Origin: Trissonchulus latispiculum
Lineage: Eukaryota > Nematoda > Enoplea > Enoplida > Ironidae
Assembly: GCA_030248195.1 (NCBI GenBank)
Contig: JASAND010021340.1
Location: 1-64,000, forward strand
Direction of reading: 5' to 3'
Length of the DNA stretch: 64,000 nt
The notes under the pieces were generated by a model, which saw only the letters and a program-made list of their open reading frames with translations, did not search any database and was not told where the DNA came from. Numbering within the stretch: position 1 is the first letter of the stretch; each line of letters begins with the position of its first letter. The position numbers were made by a program, and so were the translations under genes. Positions 1 to 12,900 of this stretch are shown piece by piece.

Positions 1-130
1 AAACACAATCTGACACTGAATTAGTCCTTTTAGACAGGTTTTAATTCTGGGGGGATGAAGTTCAATTGAGGTTCTGGGAGGATAAAGTTCAATTGATCCC
101 AAAAACTTTTATAGTCCGAGAAAAATGTCC
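1..130. repeat. Inverted copy of a TTTAACTTTATCCCCC-type repeat
   Basis: This stretch reads as the reverse complement of 8740-8845: both contain the AAACACAAT..TGACACTGAATTAGT end, a TTTTAATTCTGGGGG block and repeated GGATAAAGTT(C/T)AATTG units. The two copies face each other 8.6 kb apart. A related short hairpin sits at 9243-9300. It lies in an upstream intron of the NO66-type gene. Either two independent insertions of one family or the ends of one large element would explain it; the first is simpler because host exons lie between them. Confidence 0.6.
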
Positions 131-379
131 GTTAAGAATAACTTTTTCGATATCCAGAGACTTTTCAGAAGTCCCACCAGCTGCTAGAAATGAATACAAA
201 AGCCCAACTGGTAGTCAACTTTGTAAGAGTATCTGCCCTCGTCTTTTTTTATAGAGTCTGCAGAGGCTAGAAAACATCCAAATTTCCCTGGCAAATTCGA
301 CGGACTTTCCTTAAAATTACCAAAAGTACGTAACCCCTTTGCCTGTAACATACGATATGTACGTCTTAGGTTATCAAAT

Positions 380-440
380 AGCTCACTTGGTTAGAGCTAT
401 TAGAGCGTCTGCGCATTGATCATATGGATTTGGGTCCGGT
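380..440 (+). repeat. tRNA-derived SINE head (probable)
   Basis: The stretch TAGCTCACTTGGTTAGAGC resembles a tRNA D-arm with a box A promoter. A box-B-like GGATTTGGGTCCGG follows about 30 bp later. Together they suggest the 5' head of a tRNA-derived SINE rather than a functional tRNA, since no clean anticodon arm or acceptor stem is visible. It lies in an intron. Confidence 0.45.
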
Positions 441-661
441 AAAGTACCCCATTTTCGGGTGCCTTGGTGGTGTGTACAACTTTCTTTAATCTGTCAAGTC
501 AATAAGAAGTGGAGAAGACATTGCCATCAAACATTTCTATTGAAGCACTGTAAATGTGTGGTATTTAATGAATAGACGAACACACCTTGAGTTTATGGGG
601 AATATTTTACAACACTTTGGTGTTTATTTCAAACTGTTGATAGATATGATATGTTGTTTAG

Positions 662-3600
662 CTTCTACCGAAGGCTCTTGACGATGTCCTGAAAAATGAC
701 TCATCCTTTTTAGAAAATCCTTACCTGTAGATTATTTGAACTATATGCTGGAATGGTTCTACCCTCCCATGGTTTTAGTGGTAACTTATGGTGGCTACTG
801 CTACTTTGAGTTGCTAGAGGTACAAATGTAGGTAAAAATAGATAAAACTTTCCTGTGCCAGTTTTTTTAACATTTTTAATCACCTGTTTCGCAATCTCAG
901 TTTGGAAAGTCGAGCGTTGTTTTCATATTATGAAGCTTTGTCTAAAACTGTGCATCTGCTGTATTACACTCTCTTTTTCGGCTTGGCCGACAGAGCAGGT
1001 TATATTTCTTCCAGAAAATTTCAGCAAATTTTATTCCATTTCGGTAGCCAATTAAAGCAGTATACTGTATAGATCAATGTCCGGAAGAATAATCTTTAAC
1101 TGATCTGCTGTTGGGTGGATGCGAATACTTATAAAATTCGCGAATCTCCAGTAGGTTCATTGTTTATGCTATTCCATATCTAATACAGAACTCTCTGCGT
1201 TCTAGATGGACTACAACTACATCGAATCTTAGGGCCTTTTGTGCGGCGAGTTAAAAGAGCTAAAATTAACTCACCCTTTTCGCGCACAGAAGCGTTAAAA
1301 TGTTAAGCAGTTTGTTTTAACCTCGTCTGCAGGTTAAACTGGTTAAAAGTTTTAACTCTATTTCTTTATCCTCGCACGCAAGTACCTTTACTTCATGCAG
1401 TTGATAATTTTGAACTAGCAATTACTATACGTAAATCTATGTTTTTGGTGATTACTCTGAAAACAGTAACTTTATTTTGGTAGGATTCAAATGTTGAATT
1501 TTACTTATAGAAAGAATCTATTGACAGAGGGAAGTTCAAGGAAAATTTGAAACTTCTTTTGCACAAACTTGTGGATTCTGCCCCAGTGGATTTGGCAGTC
1601 GATGAAATGGCAAAACGATACATTCATGCTGCATTACCTCCTCATCTAACAGAAAGTTAGTCTGCTCTCAACGATATCGTGTGCTAAATATTAAGAATAT
1701 AATTGGGTGGTCTATATACGAATTTAAACTGAGACGAGAACTGAAAACTAAGCACCGGAAATCATTAGAATACAATACTCATTCTTTAGAATCAGTAGCG
1801 TCGGCATTTAAAATGAACGAATTTTCAATCCCTGCATTAGTGAATAGCGGCTACGATCTGTTCTGATTTACATGAAAATTATTTATTTCGTTGCCTGCCT
1901 TTTGTTGCCTTTTGTTATCCTTGCAACAATTCAGCAACTTTTTAAACTATTTGCTTTTTTCTTTTAGACGAGAAGATGTGTTCAATTCATGGTCATGGTG
2001 AGCACTGGGTTCCGGCCAAAAATGGTGTTGCGGAAGTCACTCCTTTGGGTTTAAATCATTGCATCAAGCTCCTGCGTAGACATGCCATAAGGTCTGATTT
2101 TTTCTGGCTAACTTTTTCACAAACTGTCTCCAAGTCCAACGTTGCTGTTTACTAAGCCAGATTCAATATTTTAATGAATTTTTCGGTTTTCCGGGTTTCT
2201 TACGGTTGATGGGTAATTGTTTTTAAAATCCAAATATATACAAAAACGATAGAGCTTGTTTTGGTCACATTTCTGAGCAAAGTTTTTTTAGTAAAGCTAC
2301 AATTTTGACCCGTTTTACCTGGAGCAGAAGTGGACATAGAACTTTTGCTCGAGGTCGAGGGGCGGACCTCAAAACGTTTTGTGGGCTCTGAAGCCCTTCA
2401 GAAGTAAAAACTTGTAGATATTAAAAATTGCTATGTAAATGTTTAAAATGTTTATAATGCGGAACTTGAAGAAATGTCGCGTCGGAGGATCGAAAATTTA
2501 AAGTTTTTCTTTACTTCTGGTTTTGAGGGCCGTTCCCATAAGTGCGCCCCTGCCCCGGGTACAGAATTTTATCCTGGGCTTATTCTAGGGATGTTTTCTT
2601 GGGGGGTACTCCTTGGGGGCCCCCCAAAAGTCCGAGGGGCAAGGAATTTTTTTGGGGGGGGGGCGAAGATTTTTCGAAAAATATGCTACAAATAGCGCTA
2701 TTTTTCTGGCATATACTATAAAAGTTGATTTTATAGCAAAAACAAGCAAATTTTGTGTTGAAAAGGGCAAAAATTGAGTAAAAATCTCCGACGAAGCCGG
2801 AAAATTTTTGAAAATTTGGCCCTCTGAGCGATTTTTTCAGGGCAAAATTTTGTACCAAAAGGGGCGCCCACATTTTTGGAGAGGGGGCGATTTTTTTGGG
2901 GGGGGGAAGGGTGTTTATGGGGGGGGCCCCACCCCAGTTATCTTTGGTAAGTTGCTAAGAATTCAATTTTAATTACAAGGTACCATTATCATAATTCAAT
3001 GTCGTAGCAATAGTAAATGACAAGACTGCGGCACATTTTAAAAAGTTTAAAATGTTCAGAATCAGCTACTTTCTATTTCAAGCGTATTTTAGTGTACCTG
3101 TTATAGTAAGCAACGGAAACTCCAGTCTTTTTTTTGGTTTTAACATCGTAAATCTTAAGTTCAGCAGGAAACTCTTTCTATGGCTACGTAGCTCTTGATA
3201 GTGAAGAAATAAACGTTTGCCCAAACATATACTGTTCCGTTTTTACATACATTTCTTCTATTACGTACCTACTAATTAAAGCTTACACATTTTTAGAGTT
3301 TGTCTGGAAGATGATTCTGTTGCAATTTATCATACAATGGAGAATTCTCGAGTTTATCAGGAAAAGGATATCCAGAGCTTTGAGTTACAACCAGAGGTAT
3401 GAGTATGGTATGCATATTCTGAACTAAATTCTTTCGCTTAAGCAAACGAATTAGCCGTTTGTTAAACTTTAATTTATTGAGATATCTAAATTTCCCTTTT
3501 CGTTATTGAGATATCTAAATTTCCCTTTTCGTTTTATAAGTGATGTGTATATGCTGATGATTCTCTTTTTGTTTTATTTCAGTTTTCTCCTGGCATAGAG

Positions 3601-6426
3601 TATCTGGTTCACACATATCCAGCCTACTGTCCAATCTCTGCCTTACCTCTGGAATCTGATGAAATAAAGGTATAAAATGCCAACTGTAAATACGCGCAGA
3701 TTTTCAGTAAGGTAGCATTTACATTTTATCCTGTTTCTATAAAACCTTAAAATGGTAGGACCATAAATGGATCAAAATCAGCGAGGTTATGTATGGAGAT
3801 TTAATAATACCAAGAGTACATAATACATAAGAGTATGACAGCGGGCATACTCTATGTATTATCAGCTTGACACATCGTTTGCACGCTAACGGCTGACCTC
3901 TCGGCAAATTGGACCCCAGTGACCCCCCCCGTAAATTTGTACCCAGTCGAAACGGGGGTACGCTCACTCGCTCTATGCTTGTGTGTTAAAGCTCGAAAAC
4001 ACAAACGTGCGCGAGTTCTGTGTCTGTTTCGAGCTTTAGAACACAAGTATAGCGCACAAATTTCTTTGAAGTAGAGTTGGGACCGGTTCCACTAGAACCG
4101 GTTGGAACCGGAACCGAACCGGAAGGAATTTTAGAACCGGAACCAGAACCGGAACCGGAACCGGAACCGGTAGGATTTGGAACCGGCCGGTTCCACTCTT
4201 AAAAATGGACTTGAACTAATTTTTTTGCAGGAGTTTAAATTTTGCAAAAGCTGGATTTTGTTTTTGGGGTTGCCATTCACTGTTGCCATTCATATTGTCT
4301 TTTTCAAGCTAGTGACTGAAATTGAAACTAAAACTCTAGTTTGAACTGAAACTAAACAAATTTATACCTGAAGGCGAAATATGTTGGATGAGACTGATAA
4401 TTTAAGAGTTTCAAACTACACGTGAAATGAAGGTACAATTATTGGAACTGAAGCTGAAGCTGACACTCCGTGGAATAAATTTAGACCCTAAACTGAAAAC
4501 GACAGCTTCAGCTTCCACTGAAGGTGACACAAACTCACCGCTTCCCCTTTTCAGGCGGTCGAGGCACGTTTCAGGTTTCACTGAAGCCGAGGCATAGAAT
4601 TTCAAAGAAGTTTCAAGAGAAATTTCAAATGTTTCTTTGAATCAACACTAGTGACATTATCCCGTCTGTTAAGACAAAAACTAAATGTTAAACATACTTG
4701 AAAAATTAGGAACATGTATTGTAAGGGAAAATTTCTACTTCCTTTATTCTGGAAGGAATTTCGTGATTTTTTGTTTTCATGCTTCTGATTTTTCAAATTT
4801 TGTTAAGTAATTTTGTGTGTATTACAAAATGCAGTTGTGAAAATGTCTCTAAATTAGTTTTAACGAATTTTTGAAATTTTCTGTTCTGAAATTCCAATTG
4901 TAATTGATGAAAGACGGGCACTTTCGTTACGATACAGCGCCGAATGCAAACCTTAACTAGCTTACATATTTTAATATTAACATCATAGAAAAGATGAGAG
5001 CTCGATGATATGTAGTCGGAAATTGAGAATATCTTCTCAAAAAATTGGTAAATGGCAGGTGGTGTTGTCAGCACACAAGATTTAAGCAACAGTTTTTTTT
5101 TAAAAATAGTAAATTGTAGAGGAGTAGAAAACTTCAAAAGTTGAGTACTTATTTTCTTATTTTTAAGCTATCGGCAACGGAGACGAAAGTCAGTCAAAGT
5201 TCAAATAATGGAACAGCATGTAGAAGTATCTGTTAGCTATTTTGTGTAATCAAGCGACTGCACATTTCCTCGTTAAATATAACTCTAATATATATGTTCT
5301 TCTTTCCAATTTGGCTTTCAGCTTTTAAATATTTTAAATGCATTAAAATGTTTTGGCAACTATTTGCTTCTTTAGAGACACTGTACTCTTTTTAAAGAAA
5401 TAAAAATTTAAGCTCCAGTATATCTCAATTCTCAACACGTTTTACTGAAATGCTGTGCAGTTTACAAGATTCTGTTCAGAAGGCGCTGTCTGCATTTAGA
5501 TGCACAGTAGAATCTCACCGTGAATTATCGAAACAATTTGCTCGACCATACTAAAGTTTTAATTTTTTTACAAGTTTTAGTGTATGTTGTGCATATAGTA
5601 ACAGCATTTGAAATGGAGCAAATTCAAGGTAAGGCAAAAACTTTAAAATTCTATTTAAACAAAAAAGTTTAACCCAGTTGGTTATTATCGCATTACCTAT
5701 TCCAATTGTTTTGCAGTATTGCTTTATAATTTTGATAGTATAACCCTTGCTGGGGGCCTGCATCCAATATTAAATAATGTTAAAATGTAACTACGAATTT
5801 TGTACTTGGAACCGGGAACCGGAAGCTAGAACCGGAACCGGAACCGGTACTTTAGAACCGGAACCGGAACCGGTTTTGAAAATTGGAACCGGTCCCAACT
5901 CTACTTTGAAGTGAAGGGTCCAATTTTCGGGGGGGTCAGCCGTTAGCGTGCAGAGGATGCGTCACGCTTATAATACATAGAGTATGACGGCTGTCACTCT
6001 CTTATGTATTATGTACTCTTCATAATACTTGGACAGACTAAACGGATTAAATTTAGGTCTTTTAATCGAACCACTTTAATTCACCTGTGAAATTATTTAT
6101 TTTAATCGGTTTCCACTGTAACAGAACCAGCTGTTAAGAGTTTTAATTCATCGACATTTAGTCGGCTTAATTCAAGTAGCAGGTTGGAAGAAATATCATT
6201 AGAATTTTTTGCAAGCGGGTTACTCGATTTTGTTCTAATCGTGGCCTTCTTTAGTGGTTTGTGGCTGAAGACTGAACCACGCCAAACGCTTCCAAATTTC
6301 TCTAGGTCAGACTTTGTACCAGTGGTTGATTTTAAATCACTTTTGTCGTGCTTTTAGCTGGAACTGGCATCGATACTTTATGATAAAGGATTAATTATTA
6401 CCGAAGAACCTCTTCCATCTTTATGA
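662..6426 (+). CDS. NO66/RIOX1-type ribosomal oxygenase, C-terminal half (spliced, possible frameshift)
   Basis: NO66 (RIOX1) is a nucleolar 2-oxoglutarate/Fe(II) JmjC oxygenase that hydroxylates a ribosomal-protein histidine and is also reported as a histone demethylase. Only the part after the JmjC core is here. I read exons 662-780 (3' end uncertain), 1511-1655, 1968-2091, 3297-3396, 3583-3669 and 6358-6426, with GT..AG borders and compatible phases. Recognisable segments are LLPKALDDVLKN and LPVDYLNYM (exon 1), VDEMAKRYIHAALPPHL (exon 2), HGEHWVP and LLRRHAIR (exon 3), NSRVYQEKD (exon 4, winged-helix region) and a terminus near LIITEEPL before TGA. The first exon needs a one-base frame change near 715, so it is an indel, a sequence error or a decaying copy. 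The 2.7-kb last intron holds two nested DNA transposons. The assignment rests on remembered family features, not on an alignment. Confidence 0.72.
2310..2945. repeat. G-run-rich dispersed repeat in an intron
   Basis: Purine-rich DNA with runs of seven to ten G (2653-2663 and 2899-2935) and filler of the form TTTTCGAAAAATATGC. A similar layout, with GCGAAGCCGGAAAA-type filler, recurs around 44340-44800. The open frames across it are low-complexity and not credible as genes. Confidence 0.5.
3474..3531. repeat. 29-bp tandem duplication
   Basis: Two identical adjacent copies of a 29-bp unit that begins TTATTGAGATATCTAAATTT. It sits in the intron just upstream of the NO66-type exon at 3583. Confidence 0.85.
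3810..6032. mobile_element. TIR element with AAGAGTACATAATACATAAG ends, in the NO66 last intron
   Basis: About 130 bp at each end are inverted copies (3810-3940 and 5912-6032), sharing AAGAGTACATAATACATAAG, a local palindrome ending ACTCTATGTATTAT, and GCACGCTAACGGCTGACC. No transposase frame is visible, so it is non-autonomous. A second element (4072-5903) is inserted inside it. A lone related arm lies at 6558-6665, and the element at 11784-13745 has related ends. No convincing TSD could be set. Confidence 0.7.
4072..5903. mobile_element. hAT-like non-autonomous element with GGAACC arrays
   Basis: The ends are TAGAGTTGGGACCGGTTCC and its inverted copy, and the element is flanked by an exact 8-bp duplication CTTTGAAG at 4064-4071 and 5904-5911. 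An 8-bp TSD is typical of the hAT superfamily. Immediately inside each end is an array of GGAACC/GGTTCC hexamers (4090-4195 and 5805-5895), plausible transposase-binding sites. The interior has TGAAACT-rich tandem sequence (4310-4600) and no transposase frame. Confidence 0.85.
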
Positions 6427-6557
6427 TGTTATAGTTGATTGTTTTTATTAATAGTTCACTTTTATATCGTATTTTTAGTAAAGTATGAGAATGTGCGGTA
6501 CTCTTGGCGGTACCTATAGTCAGTGTTCTCCAAACAAATCGTCAGCAATTAAAATCC

Positions 6558-6665
6558 AGCAAGAGTACATAATTTATAAAAGTATGACAAGCGTCACACG
6601 TTATGCAGTTACTATGCTATGCTTTCTAATGGCTGATTTCCCACAAGTTGACCGACCCCGTCTCA
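6558..6665 (+). repeat. Solo arm of the AAGAGTACATAAT element family
   Basis: Begins AAGAGTACATAATTTATAAA and continues with AGTATGACAAGCG, matching the terminal arm of the element at 3810-6032. No inverted partner follows, so it looks like a truncated copy. It lies in the short space between the convergent NO66-type and FOXJ-type genes. Confidence 0.5.
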
Positions 6666-6918
6666 CCAAGCCTCTATATGGGTAGGAGTCCAAATGGGAG
6701 TAGCTTACTGCTTGTAGTTACGCGATAAAATTAGGGGTCCAATTTGGAAAGGGATCCAAGAAGCTTCCTATGAAAATCGGAATGGGTTTATTTGTTATAG
6801 TATTCCAATCTTAAAAACAGCCGCGGATGTTTAAAGTGTAATATTGCTACAAAAATGATACGTACACATTTACTGTTACAATCCTGTTTATATTACATTT
6901 AAAGTTTGTTCAGTTCAG

Positions 6919-9900
6919 TTAGGTTATTTTATCCCAGTTGAAATTGAAACCATCTAATTCGTCTTCGTCATCCTCCAAACTCTGAAGATGCGGCACCGAC
7001 TTAAAATTAAAAAATAAAAGTATAGAATTGTATAGTGGATCATGTTATGGATCACTCGCAAATAACCGCTGATATGGGGGCAAACTTAGCTTATAATGCA
7101 ACAAGCGAAAGTAAGCTTAGCATCAGGAGTTCATCGGGTATTAGGAGTCCCTCCAAAGGGAGGGAAATAAAGCAGAGAATTGTTGCAAGTTATCCCCATG
7201 CATCATCCCCCCTTCTGGCGGAAGGAGGGAATCATAGTTCCCTTTTCACCATCCCCCCTAAAGGTTTCCGTGCAGTGACTGAGTGGTAGTTGACATTTCG
7301 GCCCATGTCAAGATAAAAGTTAGAACCCCCAGAACCCCCATCAGAAAAAGAGGTTCTCAAATTTTTTTCATGCGTTTGTATCCAGGACTTTGATTTGTAT
7401 GTGCCTACGTTGCGGATCCTTTCCCGCAACAGACACTTCCGCAGACATGATAAAGTTTATCATACGTGTATAAGCATAGCAATCATCAAATTTGTAGCAT
7501 ATAACCCGGGTGTAGTTGGGGGGGGCTTTTCTGGCTTTTCTCATAAATTTAGACTAAAACGTGTGTATATGCTACATTGAATATGCACAATATGGATATG
7601 AATCAAAAGCAGACGAAAGAAAAAAGTTCGTCCTAAATCTAAGTCCAGGCACCGCACACACTTTTCGGCATACCCGGACTCCAGAACCCTCAGAACATCT
7701 AGCAAACACTTAAAACTAAACAGTGGAGGATCAAATCTTTTGAAAAAATTTCAGAAGCCCCATCAAAAATTTGAAACTAAATATATGTAGTTACGGATCA
7801 AATCTCTTCGAAAAGTTAAGAACCCCCAGAACCCCCATCAAAAAATGAAACTAAACATAGTTATAGATCAAATCTCTACAAAAAAGAACCCCCAGAACCC
7901 CAAGAACCCCCATGAAAATAAAAGCTGCAAGAAAAACAAGTGGTAGATCAGAGCACATCAAAAAGTGACTTTTATCTTGACATGGGCCGACATTTCAATT
8001 CCCAAACGGAGATATATTAAATGTTTCCCTTCCCCAACTGGTACATTCAAGGAATCAGAATAAACTCAACGAGTACCTAGCCGCAACGGATCTCTAACTT
8101 CTGAATGGGATTGCTTTTGCCTTACGTTACGGAAAAGCTGGTTTTAAAAACGTAACGCTGCTGGAATGACGAATTGTTATTATCACCCCATAGACAGCTA
8201 TAAAGTAGACAATGTTCACTCAAAATTTTAGCCAAAAAGTTCGAGATCAACAAATCACTTTTTTCATAGTTACAAGATTGGATCTTTTTCACAACAAGGT
8301 GATTGGTTTGGTGGTTATGGGTGGGTCAAGTGCGATAATATATTCATGATCTTTGCTGTCTGTAGGATCTTATGTTGAGATTGCAGGAAGAATTTTTAGA
8401 TGTTAGATACCTGGTGCAAGAAGAAAAATGCTCACTGTTGATGATTCTACCGAATATATGGAAATAATTGCAAGATACTACAATTTTAACACTGTGTCTC
8501 AGAGAATATTCTACTATCCTTAAAGTATTAACGTATTTGGATCACCAAGTAACCAGTACCACAAACCCAACCAGTTTGTCTTGAGAGGGGTGATTGTGAA
8601 ACCTATCCGCATGATTAAGGGGGGATTTATATATTAGGGATCCACCATGAAAAATTATTTAGTCACGGATTCTGCTGACTTCATACAAAAGTTTGTCACC
8701 TATCCTGCACATAGAGTTTAATTTGTGAGTAGTTTCGCTGGACCAATTTAACTTTATCCCCCCCAAGAACCCCAATTAAACTTTATCCCCCCCCCCCAGA
8801 ATTAAAAGCTGCCTAAAAGCACTAATTCAGTGTCACATTGTGTTTTATTGCATTATTTATTGTATGGCTTCATATTGTAGGCTGATGAATTAAAAAAATT
8901 TTAAATTTTAAAAAATTTTTAACATTTTAAATTTTAGTTTGGTAAGGGGGGACCAAGGGGAAACGAATAATTTTTTGGAAAAACATTTGCTGAAAATGTG
9001 CATACAGGGGTTTTCGGTGGCGCTGAGCACGAATCTGACATCCGTTTTTCAATCAGCTTTTCAGCTTTTCGTTAGCTCAGTATAGGCTAAACTTGTAAGC
9101 TTAACATGTAAGCGTATATATACTGAGCTAACGAAACGAAATAACTTTATTCAAATTGTGTTCATCTTATGATGGAACAACTTCTAATGACTACTAAAAG
9201 GACGCCAAGTACACATTGTTTCCCTTTTACACAAATTTTGATTGCTGACCCCAATTTAACTTTATCCCCCCCAAACTAGTTGGGGGGGATAAAGTTAAAG
9301 AGATCCGTTTCGCTCAGTAACGAGTAACCGGCTATTAATTGTATATATGCAATTTGAAAATAGGTGAAAACGGCGGTGCCGCAGCAAATACAGGCACTTT
9401 AAAACTAACTAATCTTTTGCTAGACCCCCCCCCAAACGGAGGGGGGTTTCTGCAATCTGATTGGCTGTTGGCTACCCCCACCCCCCCACCAAACGGGGAC
9501 CTCTTTTTGGCTACTTTTAGTGTTGTACATTGGCCGGTGCGGCCAATGGCTGGCCAAATGCCGAGTGCTGGCCAAGCTCAAATTTACTGATCTTGTGCGT
9601 TAACTGAGCTGAAAAGTTTAATTTTGCTGCATAATATCTTAAACAGTTGCTGTATCATGAACGTTAGATACAGTACTACAGATTTTCATTTAGATGTTGA
9701 CAATTTTTATCGTTATTAGCGCTATTTTACAATTAAATTTGCTAATTGCATGGATGCATGGAAATTTTAAGTGTGCTAACAACGTAGTTTTTCAATTTGC
9801 CTGGCGGTGAACGTCTCATCACTTTATTGCGGTCCTCCAGCAAAATTAAAACAAAGTTACGCGGGTTGGAGCTAAATGTTTGGAAAAACTATTTTACAAA

Positions 9901-12900
9901 TATTGTAAATTGTACTATTGAGATAAAGTTTAATTAAGTTAACGCCTAATTAAGCACGGTAGACGAATAAAAATAGTAAATTCCAGCTCGCTAACGTTGA
10001 CAAATAGCTTATATATAAGGGTCGAAAGAACGGCCCATAGCTTACGGCCAAGAAACAGCCTACGGCCAACGAGCGGCCAACGACCAACCAGTTGGCCGTT
10101 GGCCGGCCAACGGCCAACGGGCAATTGGCCGGCCACCTTAAAGCTCCGGCCAAGCCAAGCCAAGCCAACCATGCAAATTTTCGGCCAATCCCAACACTAG
10201 CTACCTTCCCACCAAACGGAGGGGGGTTTGCGCTGTCGATTTGGTGGACCCCCCCCCCAAACGGGGTAACATTCGCGTTGTGTGGGCAGAGCATCGTTAC
10301 TCAATGCCAAGAAGAGAAGCCCTCTAGTGGCTTACTCTTCTTCTCAATAATAGTGCAATTATGCACTCTTGGTTGTATATTTGACAGCTGATGTAAACAA
10401 AGAATTTAGGGTACCTTTTAATGGGTGAAGTCTACTTTATGGCTTAGTGAATTCTGGGAGGAACTGGCCCTGGAAAGCTTTGACCACGACAATCATTTTA
10501 ACGGCTGATAAGCTGAATTTCGTACATTTACGGGCAATGGGCCGGCCAAGAAGAAAAAATGTTCCCGGAACTTTTCAGGATAAACCACCGCAGGCCCAGA
10601 TTCCGCAAATCTTGACCAAATGAGCTGAAATTTGGTATGGGTATGTTTTCGACCACGCTGAATTCAAATATAGCAAAATTTCTGGATTTCGCGAAATTTG
10701 ATTTTTTTCGATTCGTAAGGGGGGACCCAGGGGAACCAAAGAATTTTTGTCCTCGATTTTGCCGAAAAGGTGTATTCAGGAGTTTTCGAGGTCACAGAAC
10801 ACGAATCTGAAATCCGTTTTCTGATTCAGCTTTTCGTTATTTCAGTATAAGCTAAAGTTGTAAGCTTAAGATGCAAGCTTATACTGCATACTGAAAAGCT
10901 GAATCAAAAATCTGATTTCAGATTCGTGTTCTGCGACCTGGAAAACCCCTGAATACAACTTTTCGAAAATCGAAGACAAAAAATTTTTCGGTACCCCTTG
11001 CGAATCGAAAAAAATCTAATTTCACGAAATCCAGAAATTTTGCGATATTGGAACTCAGCGTGGTCGAAAACATACCCATACCAAATTTCAGCTCATTTGA
11101 TCAAGATTTGCGCAATCTGGGCCTGGGGTGGGTTATCCTGAAAAGATCCATGTTCCCGACGTTGAGAGCTTTCGATTGATATAAAATTGAACATATTTCG
11201 AGAATTTCGAAAAAAGCTAATTTTGAGATTATGGTTTGCCAGACTCTCATATTTGACCCAAGCGACCAACTAACTGCACCATTTGTACCCAAACTTGACC
11301 TGAAATCATGAATATATAACTGTGTTCAAATAGATAGACCTGTGTTGCCATAGCTCTATGTTATTTGCGAATTTCCGAAATTTTACTAAACAATCAGATT
11401 TCTGCGCGAGAAATCTCTAAATCGGGCAGAGCTAGCCAGGATCAATTGATATCGTTCGAAATGTCTATGAGAAATCTATAAGAAATAGAATTTTTAATTA
11501 GACTTTACAGCTTTCAGAATATTTCATCCAAATTGCTGACCCCCAACTTCGACGTTGCAAAAGAGTCAAGTTTGGCTGTTCTCAAGCTTAAAAAATAAAA
11601 AACAAACTTTAAAAACTATGAAGGCGTAAATTTAAATTCTGCTTCCTACAAATCACCCTTCCAGATTGTAAAATGGACGCTGACTTGTTCCATTTTGTCG
11701 TTCGGGGATTTCTCTGGCGCACGGAAAAAGTCACCACTATTTTATAAACTCGTTAAAATATACTATTATATACGCTTGATACAATCAAGAGTTTATCATA
11801 CCAAGAGTACGACATTCAGCTCTTCCTAATAGAATAAGCCTGCAAGATGCTCGAAACATAAAGGCCGAAATCTCGGGGGTGGGGGCTTCTTAGCGTGTAA
11901 GCATACAACGCTGACATTTTTATTCCGCCGGAGGCGGAATCTTTGTAATGACTCGACCCCTTTCACAGTGCAAAATTGTTGCGACTGCTGCACTAATCCC
12001 TATCTTTAACACATAATCCCAGTAGCATCAGTTTTTTTCGGTGGTGAGGGCCTGGAAAAAAAGCATGCTGGCAAAAATACCTGAAATGAGTTTTCGATGC
12101 CAGGACCTTATTTAAAATAATCTTCGTGTTTTAAGCGACCTTAAAATGGTTCTCTTTTGTTAACTTTAATGATCTGCTCCCCTGTTGTTTTTCCTTCAAA
12201 CAAGCACAATGTCCCCCTCTTGACAATCTCACAATTGCGAAAAGTTAGATTTAATGTGCAAATATGCAAATTAACCGGCACTCCAAATCTTAGTCGAACA
12301 GTCTGTTTGCCAGAGAACGGTGTCTTTCCTGATTGCTAGTATGGTATTGAATTAGTTGGAAAGATTGGCAAAATGTTGGCCACAAACTTGAAAGTCGGGA
12401 TCAAAATTACTGAAGATCATTTTTAATATCAACCATGATACATATGAGCAGAAATTGAAGTATATAAAATAATGATCAGTAGTCACTTTGCTCAAATAAA
12501 TTTTTCTAATCATTTTGACAAAACCCTAAAAATTTATATATATATATATATATAGGTAAAAGGTACTCCAGCGAAACTTTCGATGTCGACTCTATGGTAA
12601 TAATGGTAGTTGATCTATTTTCAGCCAAGAATTTATTTCTTATAAATTACGAAGCGAAAAGTAGAAATCTGTTGTCCATTGGCGTTGGTTGACCTGCTTG
12701 TGACGCCTTCTAATCGTCACAGAGTGGCCAGGAAGTGCACCGATTCACCGGTGCCTTCCCTGTCTGGACAAGGCCAGTGACAGTTTACATCCGATCTTTG
12801 TTCATTATAGCATAAACCAAATTGGAATGAACTGTTTTTCTTTTCATTAAAAACTCAAGCATAGGGTATTGCAGGCAGGCAGTGGCGGCCGCTGAAAAAC

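Noticed and set aside
380..440. Functional tRNA gene
   Set aside because: Only box A- and box B-like segments are present; no full cloverleaf, so a SINE head is more likely.
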